Of a DNA stretch of 64,000 nt, positions 55,522-64,000 are shown in pieces. This DNA is from RHKX01 sp963839535 (lineage in GTDB: Bacteria > Actinomycetota > Thermoleophilia > Solirubrobacterales > 70-9): positions 124,001-188,000 of the forward strand of contig CAWIVF010000008.1 in the NCBI GenBank assembly GCA_963839535.1. Direction: 5' to 3'. Within the stretch, counting starts at the first letter, position 1. Every line of letters starts with the position of its first letter. The notes beneath the pieces are model-generated. The model did not search any database, was not told the DNA's origin, and was given only the letters and a program-made list of their open reading frames with translations. The translations under genes and the position numbers were made by a program.

Positions 55522-56502
55522 GCCGCCGCTCCCAGCTCGAACAGCTTGGGAACCTGCCGCAGGGGATCCGGTGAGTCGAGCAGGACCACCCCGAGCTCGC
55601 GGCCGCCGCGCTTCGCCGTGGTCACGTAGCAGCGGCCGGCCGCATCGGTGTAGCCGGTCTTCAGCCCGGTGATCGTCGGGTCGCCGGCGCGGATGAACGG
55701 GTTGTTGTTGTAGAGCTCGAGCGCGCCGCCGGGAATCGGGAACGGGACGCTCTCGTGGTCGCTGGCGGCGATCGCGGCGATCCGCGCATTGTCGAGGTCG
55801 GCGCGGGCGAGGACCGCGAGGTCGCGCGGGCACGAGTGGTTGCCCTTGTCCTCCAGCCCGTGCGGGCTGGTGAAGCGGCTGCAGTCGAGGCCGAGCCGGT
55901 CCGCCTCCTCGTTCATCCTCGCGACGAAGCGCTTGACGGAGCCCGCGTCGTGCTCGGCGAGAGCCGTGGCGGCGTCGTTGCCCGAGACCAGCAGCAGTCC
56001 CTTCAGCAGCGTGCCCAGCGGCACCTTCTCGCCGACGGGCAGGAGGCCGACCATCGAGCCGCCGGTGCGCGGTGCCTTCTTCGAGATCAGCACGCGCTCG
56101 TCGGGATCGTGCCGCTCGGCGATCAGGTGCGCGGTCATCATCTTGGTGAGGCTCGCGATCGGCAGCTCGCGATCGGGGTGGCGCGCCCAGAGGATCTCGC
56201 CGGTCCCGACGTCGAACATCAGCCCGGCCCGGGGCGGGTCGCGGAACTCGTGCGACGACCGGCAGCGGATCCGCCTCGGGCTGCAGCGCGTAGCGGGAGG
56301 TCGCCCTGCCCGGCGGGACGGCGTGCGTCTGCGCCTCCCCGCGGACGACCGCCTTCTCGAAGCCGGAGGCCTCGGCGACGTCGGCGCCCAGCGGCGGCCC
56401 CTCACCGCGGCCGTCCCCGCCGCCGCCCCCCGTCCCGGCGATCGCGAACAGGGCGGCCGCCAGGGCCGCGAGCGGAAGCAGGATCAGCAGCGGGCGCCTC
56501 AT
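55518..56502 (-). CDS. Serine-type D-Ala-D-Ala carboxypeptidase, one +1 frameshift
   Basis: This is a penicillin-binding-protein-5-type enzyme trimming peptidoglycan stem peptides outside the membrane, about 327 residues. A signal segment (LLILLPLAALAAALFAIAG) is followed by the three catalytic motifs: SxxK in IASLTKMMTAHL, SxN in LLVSGNDAATALAE and KTG in ITGLKTGYTDAAGRC. An extra base near 56253 lies between the signal region and FRDPPRAGLMFDVGTGE. It is in an operon-like overlap with the DUF2804-like gene and 19 bases after the carboxylase gene. Confidence 0.9.
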
Positions 56503-56521
56503 CCTGCGGGGACTTGGACGC

Positions 56522-58293
56522 CTACTCGATCGTCGCGATCGGGTCGCCCGCGTTGATCGAGGCTCCGACCTCGACCGCGAGCTTGGAGACCTTGCCGGCC
56601 TTGTGCGCGGTGATCTCGTTCTCCATCTTCATGGCCTCGATCACCACGAGCAGGGTGCCCTCCTCGACCTCGTCGCCCTCGGCGACCTCGACCTTGAAGA
56701 TGCTGCCCTGGAGCGGCGCGACGACGTCGTTGCCGGAGGCGGCGGCCGAGCCGCCGGCCTTGCGCTCGCGCTTCGGCGGCCGCTTGCCGTTCGCCGCGGC
56801 TGCTCCTCCGCCGCCCACCGCCGAGTGCCTCGCCGATCACCTTGACCGGATAGAGCCGCCCGCCGACCTCGACCTTGTACTCGCGCTCGGTCAGCTCAGG
56901 AGCGTCCTCGTCGTCGCCGGCCGGCGCCGGCGCCGTCTCGGGTGCGAGCGACTTGATCCACTCGGGGTCCTCGAGCAGGTCGCGGCAGGTCTCGCCCTTC
57001 GCCCACTGCTCGGTGGCGAGGATCGCGGAATGGAAGGGGATCAGCGTCGTCAGGCCCTCGATCTCGTACTCGCCGAGCGCCCGCAGCATCCGCCTCGTGG
57101 CGTGCTCGCGATCGACGTCCCAGGTGATCAGCTTGGCCACCATCGGGTCGTAGAGGGGGGTCACCTCGCCGCCGGCCTCGAGGCCGGAGTCGACCCGGAC
57201 GCCGGGGCCGGAGGGCTCGAGGTACTTGCCGACCTTGCCGGGGGCGGGGGCGAACTTCTTGTGCGCGGCCTCGGCGTTGATCCGGCACTCGATGGCGTGG
57301 CCGCGCATCTCCATCTGCCTCCTGGGTGATCGAGAGCGGCTCGCCGGCGGCGATCCGGACCTGCTCGCGGACGATGTCGATGCCGGTGACCATCTCGGTC
57401 ACGCAGTGCTCGACCTGGACGCGCGTGTTCATCTCGAGGAAGAAGTAGTCGTCGCCGACCTGCATTCCCTCGATCGTGCCGGCGCCGCGGTAGTCGACGG
57501 CCTCGGCGGCATCCGTGGCGATCTTGCCGATCCGCTCGCGCATCTCCTCGTCGACGTGCGGGGCCGGAGCCTCCTCGATCAGCTTCTGGTGGCGGCGCTG
57601 GATCGAGCAGTCGCGCTCGCCGAGGTGGATCACGTTGCCGTGGGAGTCGGCGAGGACCTGGACCTCGACGTGACGGGGGTCGTCGAGGTAGCGCTCGAGG
57701 TAGACGGTCGCGTCACCGAAGAACTTCTCGCCCTCGCGCGCGGCGCCCTCGAAGGCGGACTCGAGCTCGTCGGCGGTCAGCGCGACGCGGAAGCCCTTGC
57801 CGCCGCCGCCGCCCGACGCCTTGCACGCGACCGGGTAGCCGATCTCGTCGGCCGTCTTGCGGGCAGCCTCGACGTCCTTGGACGGCTCGGTCGCGCCGGG
57901 GACGATCGGGACGCCGGCCTTCTCCATGATCTCCCGCGCCCGGGTCTTCGAGCCCATCGCGTCGATCGCTTCGGCGGGCGGGCCGATCCAGGTGATGTCG
58001 GTCTCGCCGATCGCCCGCGCGAAGGGAGCGTTCTCGGCGAGGAAGCCGTATCCCGGATGGATCGCGTTGGCGCCCGCCTGGGCGGCGACCTCGAGGATCT
58101 TCTCGATGTTGAGATAGCTCTCGGCGGGGACGGCCGGACCGAGCAGGTAGGCCTCGTCGGCCTCGCGCACGTGCCGCGCCTCGCGGTCGGCCTCGGAGTA
58201 CACCGCGATGGCGCCGATCCCCATCTCCTTGAGACTGCGGATCACGCGGACCGCGATCTCCCCGCGGTTGGCGATCAGGACCTTCTCGAACAC
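56522..58293 (-). CDS. Acyl-CoA carboxylase alpha chain (biotin carboxylase + BCCP), two +1 frameshifts
   Basis: This subunit carboxylates its biotin with ATP and bicarbonate, then passes the carboxyl group to a partner beta subunit that makes malonyl- or methylmalonyl-CoA. The N-terminal biotin carboxylase has KVLIANRGEIAVRVIRSLKE, the ATP loop KASGGGGGKGF, FLEMNTRVQVEHCVTEM and ECRINAE. The C-terminal carrier domain holds the biotinylation motif EAMKMENE. Extra bases near 57313 and 56809 break the frame. Corrected, it is about 589 residues, typical of actinobacterial AccA-type fusions. No beta-subunit gene is in the window. Confidence 0.93.
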
Positions 58294-58350
58294 GGCGCGG
58301 AAGGGTATATGACCTGCGCCCGACCGCCACGTAGCCTAGGGCGGGCGGGC

Positions 58351-58662
58351 CTAGAGCTGCTCGATGTGACCCGACCAGCCGGCCGGCGGCAGCCCCTCGA
58401 GGTCGCGCTCGATCAGCTTGAGCGCGTAGGGACCGCTGTCGCCGGTGTGACCAGCCAGCTCGTTCAGCGCCGTCCGGATGTGCGCCTCGATCTCGGCGAC
58501 GTCCGACTGCGCGACCTCCGCGATCGCCTCGACCGACAGACCTCGGCGGTAGCGCAGCTCGAGGGTCGAGCGAATCGGCAGGCTGAGCGCGTGGACGCCG
58601 GCGACGAGGACGCGCGTCGCCTCCATCTTCCCGCCCTTTTCGCCGCGCTTGAAGATCTTCAT
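58351..58662 (-). CDS. Small protein with sigma-70 region-4-like helix-turn-helix
   Basis: This is a 103-residue product. LELRYRRGLSVEAIAEVAQ resembles region 4 of sigma factors, where the ELRY-x-x-G-L-x-x-x-E-I-A pattern is typical, but no region 2 is present. It might be an atypical DNA-binding or anti/co-regulatory protein. Its ATG at 58662 overlaps the stop of the YihY gene by four bases, so the two are likely co-expressed. Identification is tentative. Confidence 0.65.
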   Translation of the reverse strand: MKIFKRGEKGGKMEATRVLVAGVHALSLPIRSTLELRYRRGLSVEAIAEVAQSDVAEIEAHIRTALNELAGHTGDSGPYALKLIERDLEGLPPAGWSGHIEQL

Positions 58663-59609
58663 TCCTCGGGATCGTCGCGCAAAGGCCGTTGGATCTGCTC
58701 CTCGGCCCCCGGGACGCCAAGCTCGATCTCCCGCTGCCGCTCGAGCTCGGCGTTGAGCTCCTGGCCCAGCAGGAGGGCGTTGTTGGAGATCCAGACCCAG
58801 AGCAGGAAGGCGACGATGCCGCCGAGGCTGCCGTAGGTGGCGGAGTAGGAGCTGAAGTTCGCCACGTAGAGGGCGAACAGCGCCGAGGCGAGGATCCAGA
58901 CGACGACGGCGAAGAGGCTGCCCGGGGAGATCCAGCGGAAGCGCGGCTGCTCGACGTTCGGCGCCCAGTAGAAGAGCAGCGCGCAGATGAACGCGACGAG
59001 CAGGATCATCACCGGCCACTTGGCGATCTCCCAGACCGTCACCGCGGTCTAGCCGACGCCGATCACGTCGCCGACCGACTCGGCCACCGGCCCGCTGATC
59101 ACCAGCCCGATCGCGAGGACCGCGAGCAGCAGGATCATCACGACCGTCATGCCCACCTGCTGCGGGCGCAGCTTCCAGAACGGCCGGCCCTCCTCGACCT
59201 CGTAGATCGCGTTGGAGGCGCGGGCGAAGGCGCCGAGGTAGCCGGAGGCGGACCAGATCGCCGTGATCGTGCCGAAGCCGAGCAGCGCGGCGGCGCTGCC
59301 GGAGTCGCGGGTGACGTCCTCGATCGGGCCGCGCAGCGTGTCGACGGTCGAGGCGGGGCCGAGGTCGCCGACGATGTCGAGTAGCGCGTCGGTCGTGTCC
59401 GGGTACTGCCCGAGCACGCCGAGCAGCGAGAAGAGCACGATCACCCCGGGGAAGATCGAGAGGACCGCGTAGTAGGTCAGCGAGGCCGCCCAGTCGGTCG
59501 CGTTGTCGTCGCGGAATTCCTTGAAGGCGCGCTTCAGCGTCGCCAGCCACGACCGCTTCGAGAGGTCCGTCGGGCTGTCGGGCTCCTCCTCGTCCCCCGC
59601 CCCCTGCAT
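58659..59609 (-). CDS. YihY/BrkB-family membrane protein, interrupted by an in-frame amber codon
   Basis: Six hydrophobic segments match the UPF0761/YihY family: WAASLTYYAVLSIFPGVIVL at the start, IWSASGYLGAFARASNAIYE, MTVVMILLLAVLAIGLVISG, then EIAKWPVMILLVAFICALLF and SYSATYGSLGGIVAFLLWVW. A TAG (around 59049-59051) splits helix 3 from helix 4 in the same frame. One base change (for example GAG to TAG) restores a 316-residue protein. Sequence error, recent pseudogenisation or read-through are all possible; the first is favoured by the error rate nearby. The family has no firmly assigned function. Confidence 0.82.
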
Positions 59610-59672
59610 CCGGGAACTGGATTGGGTGGACGCAGCCGCGTCCGATCCCTGCGTCAGCTCCGGCCTACCGCT

Positions 59673-59942
59673 TCAGTTGTAGGGGTCGTCGCCCGGCCAC
59701 TTGCCGGTGGCGCGCTCGAAGCCCTTGGCGCCGCCACGACGGACCAGCGCCTGGACGACCTTGAGGATCGCCCCGCCGACGGCGGCGGAGATGAGCACCT
59801 CGCTCCAGGCCGCATCACGGTCATCGGGGTCCCGCGGGTCGTCCTCGGCGAACATGCCCCAGGTCTTCTCGAAGACCTTCTTTCCGATCATCCCGGCGAT
59901 CAGCCCGATGATGATCGCGAACGGCTTGTAGATGAACTTCAC
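59673..59942 (-). CDS. DUF4235 family membrane protein
   Basis: This is an 89-residue protein with two hydrophobic segments (IYKPFAIIIGLIAGMIGKKVFE and VLISAAVGGAILKVVQALVRRG) separated by a short Asp-rich loop, the standard DUF4235 layout found across actinobacteria. Function unknown. The start is ATG 59942. It lies between purA and yihY on the same strand. Confidence 0.88.
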   Translation of the reverse strand: MKFIYKPFAIIIGLIAGMIGKKVFEKTWGMFAEDDPRDPDDRDAAWSEVLISAAVGGAILKVVQALVRRGGAKGFERATGKWPGDDPYN

Positions 59943-60027
59943 TCAGGTCCCTTTCGGCTGCGGCGGCGTGGCGCTGGTCAGATCGATCAATGCCCGTTGA
60001 GCCGACTTCGAAGCATCGGAGGCGACA

Positions 60028-61335
60028 CTAGGCCGCCCTGAGCGAGGCCGGCTCCCGACCGCCCGCCCAGATCACCTGCTCGCGGCCGGGGCCGACTCCG
60101 ACCAGCGTGACCGGCACCCGGACGAAGTCCGAGATGTAGGCGAGGTAGTCGCGCGCGGCCTGTGGCAGCTCCTCCTCGGTGCGGACGCCGGTGATGTCCT
60201 CGTCCCAGCCGGGCAGCTCCTCGTACTCCGGCGCGGCGTGATGGAGGACCGACTGGTGGTAGGGGAACTCGTCGAAGCGGGCGCCCTCGGGGTGCCGGTA
60301 GCGGACCGCCACCCGGAGCGTGTCGAGCCCGGAGAGGACATCGAGCTTGGTGATCGCAAGGCCGGTCATCCCGTTGAGCCGGACCGCGTAGCGGAGCGCG
60401 ACCAGGTCGAGCCAGCCGCAGCGGCGCGGGCGGCCGGTCGTCGTGCCGACCTCGCCGCCGCGCTCGCGCAGCCGCTCGCCCGTCTCGTCCTCGAGCTCGG
60501 TCGGGAACGGGCCGGAGCCGACCCGCGTCGAGTAGGCCTTGGTGATACCCCACACCTCGTCGAGATCGCGCGGGCCGACTCCGGCGCCGACGCAGGCCGC
60601 GCCGGCGACGGGGTTCGAGGAGGTCACGAAGGGATAGGTGCCGTGGTCGAGGTCGAGCATCGCCCCCTGCGCGCCCTCGAAGAGGACGGAGCGGCCGGCG
60701 TCGAGCGCGTCCCAGCAGAGGTGCGCCGTGTCGGCGATGTGGGGCTCGAGGCGATGGCCGTAGGTGACGTACTCGTCGGTCATCGCGTGCAGGTCGAGGG
60801 CGGGGTCCTTCGCGTGCGGGCGCAGCAGCTGCCGCTTCGGCTCCATCGCGGCCATGATCTTCTTGCGCAGGATCTTCTCGTCGAGCAGGTCCTGGACGCG
60901 GATCCCGAGCCGCGCCGACTTGTCCGCGTAACAGGGCCCGATGCCGCGGCGGGTCGTCCCGATCGAAAGGCTGCCGAGCTTCGCCTCGCCCGCCGTGTCG
61001 AGGAACACGTGGTAGGGCATGATCAGGTGGGCGTTGGCGGAGATCTTCAGGTTGCCCGTGGCGATCCCGCGCCGCTTCAGCGCCTCGATCTCCTCGATCA
61101 GGATCGCCGGGTCGATCACCACCCCGTTGCCGATCGCGCAGGTCGTGCCCGGGTGCAGGATCCCCGAAGGGACGAGGTGGAGCTTGAAGACCTCGCCCTC
61201 GCGGATGATCGTGTGGCCGGCGTTGTTGCCGCCCTGAAAGCGCACGACGAGATCCGCCCGCTCAGCGAGCAGATCGGTCACCTTGCCCTTTCCCTCGTCG
61301 CCCCACTGGGCGCCGACGATCACCATTCCCGGCAT
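60028..61335 (-). CDS. purA: Adenylosuccinate synthetase
   Basis: The enzyme catalyses IMP + aspartate + GTP to adenylosuccinate, the first committed step to AMP. The 435-residue product has the GTP loop IVGAQWGDEGKGKVTDLLAE, QGGNNAGHTI, IGTTRRGIGPCYADKSAR, LFEGAQGAMLDLDHGTYPFV and TTTGRPRRCGWLD. The first methionine (61335) or the fourth residue, also Met, can serve as start. It is 11 bases downstream of the DnaC-like gene. No frame problems were seen. Confidence 0.97.
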   Translation of the reverse strand: MPGMVIVGAQWGDEGKGKVTDLLAERADLVVRFQGGNNAGHTIIREGEVFKLHLVPSGILHPGTTCAIGNGVVIDPAILIEEIEALKRRGIATGNLKISANAHLIMPYHVFLDTAGEAKLGSLSIGTTRRGIGPCYADKSARLGIRVQDLLDEKILRKKIMAAMEPKRQLLRPHAKDPALDLHAMTDEYVTYGHRLEPHIADTAHLCWDALDAGRSVLFEGAQGAMLDLDHGTYPFVTSSNPVAGAACVGAGVGPRDLDEVWGITKAYSTRVGSGPFPTELEDETGERLRERGGEVGTTTGRPRRCGWLDLVALRYAVRLNGMTGLAITKLDVLSGLDTLRVAVRYRHPEGARFDEFPYHQSVLHHAAPEYEELPGWDEDITGVRTEEELPQAARDYLAYISDFVRVPVTLVGVGPGREQVIWAGGREPASLRAA

Positions 61336-61345
61336 AGGGCGGTGA

Positions 61346-62242
61346 TTATGAAGGTTGAGGGGGCCCTGACGGGGGCGCCGAGCCACCCGTCTCGAGCCGG
61401 TAACGCTGATCGTCGCCGTAGAGCGGCAGCGGGTCGCCGCAGATCTCGACGAGCCGGGAGACCGTGCGCTCGCCGATCTGCTCCTCGAGCGCCGGGACGT
61501 CGAGGTTCGTGGTGACCACCATCGAGCGCTGCTCCTCGTAGCGGCGGTCGACGATCGCGTAGAGCTGCTCGAGCACCCAGTCGGTGCGCTTCTCGGCGCC
61601 GAGGTCGTCGATGTGGAGGAGATCGACGGAGGTGAGCCGGTCGAAGAACGCGAGGAAGCCGTCCTCGCCGACGTCCGCGTCGTAGGTGCGGCGGATCCGC
61701 GCCAGCAGGCGCGGCATCGAGTAGATCGCGACGCTGTGACCGGCCTCGAGCGCCGCCTTGGAGACGAGCATCGCCAGCGAGGTCTTGCCCGTCCCGACGT
61801 CCCCCATGAGCCAGGCGCCGTCACCGCGGTCGAGGCGCTCGTCGATGTCGTCGCAGATCTCGCGGATCGCCCCGACCGTGCCCGCGAGGCCGGGACGGCG
61901 TGCCATGTCGGAGACCGGCGGGCGGTCGAAGGAGACGCCCATGTAGCGCTTCGGCAGCGTCCCTCGCAGCCCGGAGACCCGCGCCTTCTCGATCCGCCGC
62001 TTGCGGCAGTCGCAGGGGCGCGCGGTCTCCTCGGGACCGACGATCCAGCCCGATCCGTCGCAGACCCCGAGCGGGCAGGTCGCGCGCGCCGTGATCTCGC
62101 CGCCCTCGCGCAGGGCGCCGTCGCGAGGCAGGCCGCCGCCGAGTGGGTCGCGACCGATCGGGTTGCCGAGCGGATCCGCCGGCGCGGGAGGCAGGGCTGC
62201 GCGCAGCCCGCCGAGCGGGCCGCGGCCGGGGGCGTCGCTCAC
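61346..62242 (-). CDS. DnaC/DnaI-like AAA+ ATPase (probable helicase loader)
   Basis: The 298-residue protein has an N-terminal Gly/Pro-rich region, then a cysteine cluster (CPLGVC and CDCRKRR) like the zinc-binding part of DnaI/DnaC-type loaders. The AAA+ domain has Walker A GDVGTGKTSLAM, Walker B LLHIDDLGAEKRT (IDDLG), sensor-1 VVTTNLD and an arginine-finger region ERTVSRLVE. GTG 62242 overlaps the dnaB stop by four bases, which strongly suggests it works with DnaB. IstB-type transposition ATPases share this fold, but no transposase is nearby. Confidence 0.87.
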   Translation of the reverse strand: MSDAPGRGPLGGLRAALPPAPADPLGNPIGRDPLGGGLPRDGALREGGEITARATCPLGVCDGSGWIVGPEETARPCDCRKRRIEKARVSGLRGTLPKRYMGVSFDRPPVSDMARRPGLAGTVGAIREICDDIDERLDRGDGAWLMGDVGTGKTSLAMLVSKAALEAGHSVAIYSMPRLLARIRRTYDADVGEDGFLAFFDRLTSVDLLHIDDLGAEKRTDWVLEQLYAIVDRRYEEQRSMVVTTNLDVPALEEQIGERTVSRLVEICGDPLPLYGDDQRYRLETGGSAPPSGPPQPS

Positions 62243-63630
62243 GCGGCCTCCTCCCCGCGGGAGTCGTCGGCGCCGTGGGAGCCGGCGAGGTTGAGGAATC
62301 GCGGGAACTGCGCCTGGAAGGCGAGCGGGATGGTCCCGATCGGGCCGTTGCGGTGCTTGGCGATGACGAGATCGGCCTCGCCGGGGCGCTCGGTGTCGTC
62401 GTTGTAGTACTCGTCGCGGTAGATGAAGGAGACGATGTCGGCGTCCTGCTCGATCGATCCCGACTCGCGCAGGTCGGAGAGGATCGGCACCTTGTCCGGC
62501 CGCTGCTCGGGCGCACGGGAGAGCTGGGAGATGCCGATGACGGGCACCTCGAGCTCGCGGGCGAGGATCTTGAGCCCACGGCTCATCTGGCCGACCTGCT
62601 CGACGCGCCCGGCGCGCGGATCGTCGGCGCGCATCAGCTGGATGTAGTCGACGATCACGAGCCCGAGCCCGCCCTCGGCCGAGTGCAGACGCCGGCACTT
62701 GGCGCGCAGGTCGAGGAGGCTGAGGTCGGAGGAGTCGTCGATCCACAGCGGCGCCTCGGCGAGCTCGTTGCAGGCGCGCAGCACCTTGTTCCACTCCTTC
62801 GTCACCTGCCCCTTGCGCAGCCGGTCGGAGGAGATCCGGGCGCGGGAGGCGATGAAGCGGTGGGCCAGCTCCGTCTCCGACATCTCGAGCGAGAAGAAGG
62901 CGACCGGCAGCTTGGCCTTCCAGGCCACGTTCTCGGCGATGTTGCAGACGAGGCTCGACTTACCCATCGCCGGGCGGGCGGCGAGGACGATCAGGTTGCC
63001 GGGCTGGAAGCCGCCCGTCATGTCGTCGAGCTTGCGGAAGCCCGACGGCGTGCCGGTCATCTGCGTCTCGCCGCTCGCCAGCTTCTCGAGTCGCTCGGTC
63101 TCGTGGACGAGGATCTCGGCCATCGAGCTGAAGTCCCCCTGCTGGTCCTCGCGGGCGACGTTGAAGAGCATCTTCTCCGCCTGCTCGACGAGCTCGTGCG
63201 CCTCGCCCTCGCGGCTCTGCACGGAGACCTGGATCTTCTGCGCGGCGCCGAGCAGCCGGCGCAGCATGGAGTTCTGTTTGACGATGCCGGCGTAGTGGCC
63301 GGCGTTGCCCGGAACGGGAGTGCTGGAGGCAAGGGCCGAGACGCCCTCGCGGCCGCCGACCTCCTCGAGCTTGCCCTGGCTGGTCAGCAGCTCCGAGACG
63401 GTCAGCGCGTCGATCGGCTCCGAGCGCTCGTAGAGCTCGCGGATCGCCTTGTAGACGGTCGCGTGGCGACCCCGGTAGAAGTCCTCAGCCTCGAGCCGGA
63501 CCTGGAGCAGCACCGGGTCGATCGCCGCCTCGGAGACCATCATCGCGCCGAGCACGGACTCCTCGGCCTCGAGGTTGTGAGGCAGCAGAAGCGGTGCTTC
63601 GTGGCTCCCGTTTGCGGTGGCGGCTTCCAT
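62239..63630 (-). CDS. dnaB: Replicative DNA helicase
   Basis: This is the hexameric 5'-3' helicase of the replication fork, 463 residues from ATG 63630. The N-terminal domain LLPHNLEAEESVLGAMM and the RecA-like core with Walker A AARPAMGKSSL, SLEMSETELAHR, Walker B LVIVDYIQLM, and the IGISQLSRAPEQR sensor region are present, followed by SDLRESGSIEQDADIV. No intein. A longer in-frame start (TTG 63717) would translate through a large hairpin and adds a non-homologous extension, so it was rejected. Downstream of rplI on the same strand, as in many bacteria. Confidence 0.97.
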   Translation of the reverse strand: MEAATANGSHEAPLLLPHNLEAEESVLGAMMVSEAAIDPVLLQVRLEAEDFYRGRHATVYKAIRELYERSEPIDALTVSELLTSQGKLEEVGGREGVSALASSTPVPGNAGHYAGIVKQNSMLRRLLGAAQKIQVSVQSREGEAHELVEQAEKMLFNVAREDQQGDFSSMAEILVHETERLEKLASGETQMTGTPSGFRKLDDMTGGFQPGNLIVLAARPAMGKSSLVCNIAENVAWKAKLPVAFFSLEMSETELAHRFIASRARISSDRLRKGQVTKEWNKVLRACNELAEAPLWIDDSSDLSLLDLRAKCRRLHSAEGGLGLVIVDYIQLMRADDPRAGRVEQVGQMSRGLKILARELEVPVIGISQLSRAPEQRPDKVPILSDLRESGSIEQDADIVSFIYRDEYYNDDTERPGEADLVIAKHRNGPIGTIPLAFQAQFPRFLNLAGSHGADDSRGEEAA

Positions 63631-63667
63631 CAGATCCCAGATCTCTTCCCGAACATGCGTTCCCGTC

Positions 63668-63719
63668 GATTGAACCGCCGCGGCCGGACGGACCCCGTCC
63701 CCGCGGCAGGGGTTCAATC
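63668..63719 (-). promoter_or_regulatory. Long three-part hairpin between rplI and dnaB
   Basis: GATTGAACC (63668-63676) pairs with GGTTCAATC (63711-63719), GCCGCGG with CCGCGGC, and GGACGG with CCGTCC around loop ACC. This gives 22 base pairs, interrupted only by a 2-base and a 3-base bulge. It lies in the dnaB leader, between 38 and 89 bases upstream of its start. Possible roles are processing of an rplI-dnaB transcript, attenuation or termination. No T-run follows on the minus strand. Confidence 0.7.
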
Positions 63720-63799
63720 AACCACAGCGGCGCCCGGGCCGGGAAGCGGGAAGCGGGTCTTTGCGGAGAGATGAAGCTGGCGGACGAGTCAGAGCGCGG

Positions 63800-64000
63800 T
63801 CAGCGCTGCTCGGCCACGATGGTCTTTGACTGGAGGCCGTGGCGCCGCCGGGCACCTCGACGTCGACCATGTAGGTGCCGACCTCGCGGATGCCCTCCTC
63901 GAGCAGCACCCGCTTGCGGTCGATCTTGATCCCGCGGGCCTCGCGGATCGCGTCGGCGATCTCCTTCGAGGTGACGGAGCCGAAGAGGCGGCCGTCCTCG
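63800..64000 (-). CDS. rplI: Ribosomal protein bL9, C-terminal part, frameshifted end
   Basis: Only the C-terminal domain lies in the window; the start is beyond 64000. RLFGSVTSKEIADAI, KIDRKRVLLEEGIREVGTY and VDVEVPGG are bL9 hallmarks. After GATAS the frame is off by two bases near 63826. Removing two apparent extra bases yields VKTIVAEQR and TGA at 63800-63802, the expected end. bL9 sits near the L1 stalk of the large ribosomal subunit. Located upstream of dnaB. Confidence 0.92.
   Translation of the reverse strand, partial: RGRPPLRLRHLEGDRRRDPRGPRDQDRPQAGAARGGHPRGRHLHGRRRGARRRHGLQSKTIVAEQR

Noticed and set aside
61346..62242. IstB-type transposition ATPase
   Set aside because: There is no transposase or terminal inverted repeat, and it overlaps dnaB in an operon.
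63708..63722. GGGGTTCAATC resembling a tRNA T-loop
   Set aside because: These bases are one arm of the rplI-dnaB hairpin, and no cloverleaf can be folded around them.

Overview
The window is about 64 kb of very GC-rich DNA with dense, short-spaced genes and many 4-base start/stop overlaps. The gene content (a nuo operon for complex I, a DUF4235 protein, a biotin carboxylase/BCCP fusion, a DUF2804-like protein and a DnaC-type loader beside dnaB) points to a high-GC actinobacterium. A member of the Thermoleophilia/Solirubrobacterales is my best guess. That placement is an inference, because no rRNA or tRNA gene is present to test it.

Layout. 1-7675: tail of nuoB, then nuoC-D-E-F-G-H. 7769-9474: two secreted proteins (a zinc metzincin and a lineage-restricted protein) closed by a strong terminator. 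9586-10155: nuoI alone. 10219-17450: a lipoprotein, then a minus-strand glycan cluster (two GT4 glycosyltransferases, a Wzx-like flippase, an alkaline-phosphatase-superfamily enzyme, a Gfo/Idh/MocA oxidoreductase, an Ala/Lys/Pro-rich protein). 17527-25614: a CoA-transferase, a complete peptide-type ABC transporter operon and an esterase. 25710-31807: nuoJ-K-L-M-N. 31842-36803: an SRPBCC protein, two paralogous trypsin-like proteases, a glyoxalase-fold protein and a double-domain ThyX-like protein. 36943-42410: acetyl-CoA synthetase, a glycerate-kinase family protein, an auxin-efflux-family carrier, and a TetR/membrane-protein pair. 42642-46932: a membrane protein, an ACT regulator, peptide deformylase, an enoyl-reductase-like protein and small unknowns. 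47043-54515: envelope-sugar and molybdoenzyme genes (epimerase, membrane glycosyltransferase, GT2, DUF2064 transferase, beta-propeller lipoprotein, Sec/Tat molybdopterin oxidoreductase). 54601-64000, all minus: a DUF2804-like protein, D-Ala-D-Ala carboxypeptidase, acyl-CoA carboxylase alpha chain, a sigma-region-4-like protein, YihY, DUF4235, purA, a DnaC-like loader, dnaB and the end of rplI.

Complex I is nearly complete (only nuoA and most of nuoB lie outside) but is split into three blocks by about 1.9 kb and about 15.5 kb of unrelated genes.

The most unusual feature is a 67-74 base structured repeat present three times (32275-32348, 46950-47022, 54514-54580). Each copy lies between a convergent gene pair, in the sense orientation of the gene that precedes it. 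The stems differ between copies only by compensated base pairs, around an invariant 16-base loop core.

More than 20 single-base indels, nearly all +1 insertions, interrupt otherwise intact conserved genes, mainly at 5.7-6.6, 32-37, 41-48 and 53-64 kb. I read these as assembly errors and annotate the genes across them. No stretch over 300 bases lacks a gene, and I found no tRNA, rRNA, CRISPR array or insertion sequence.
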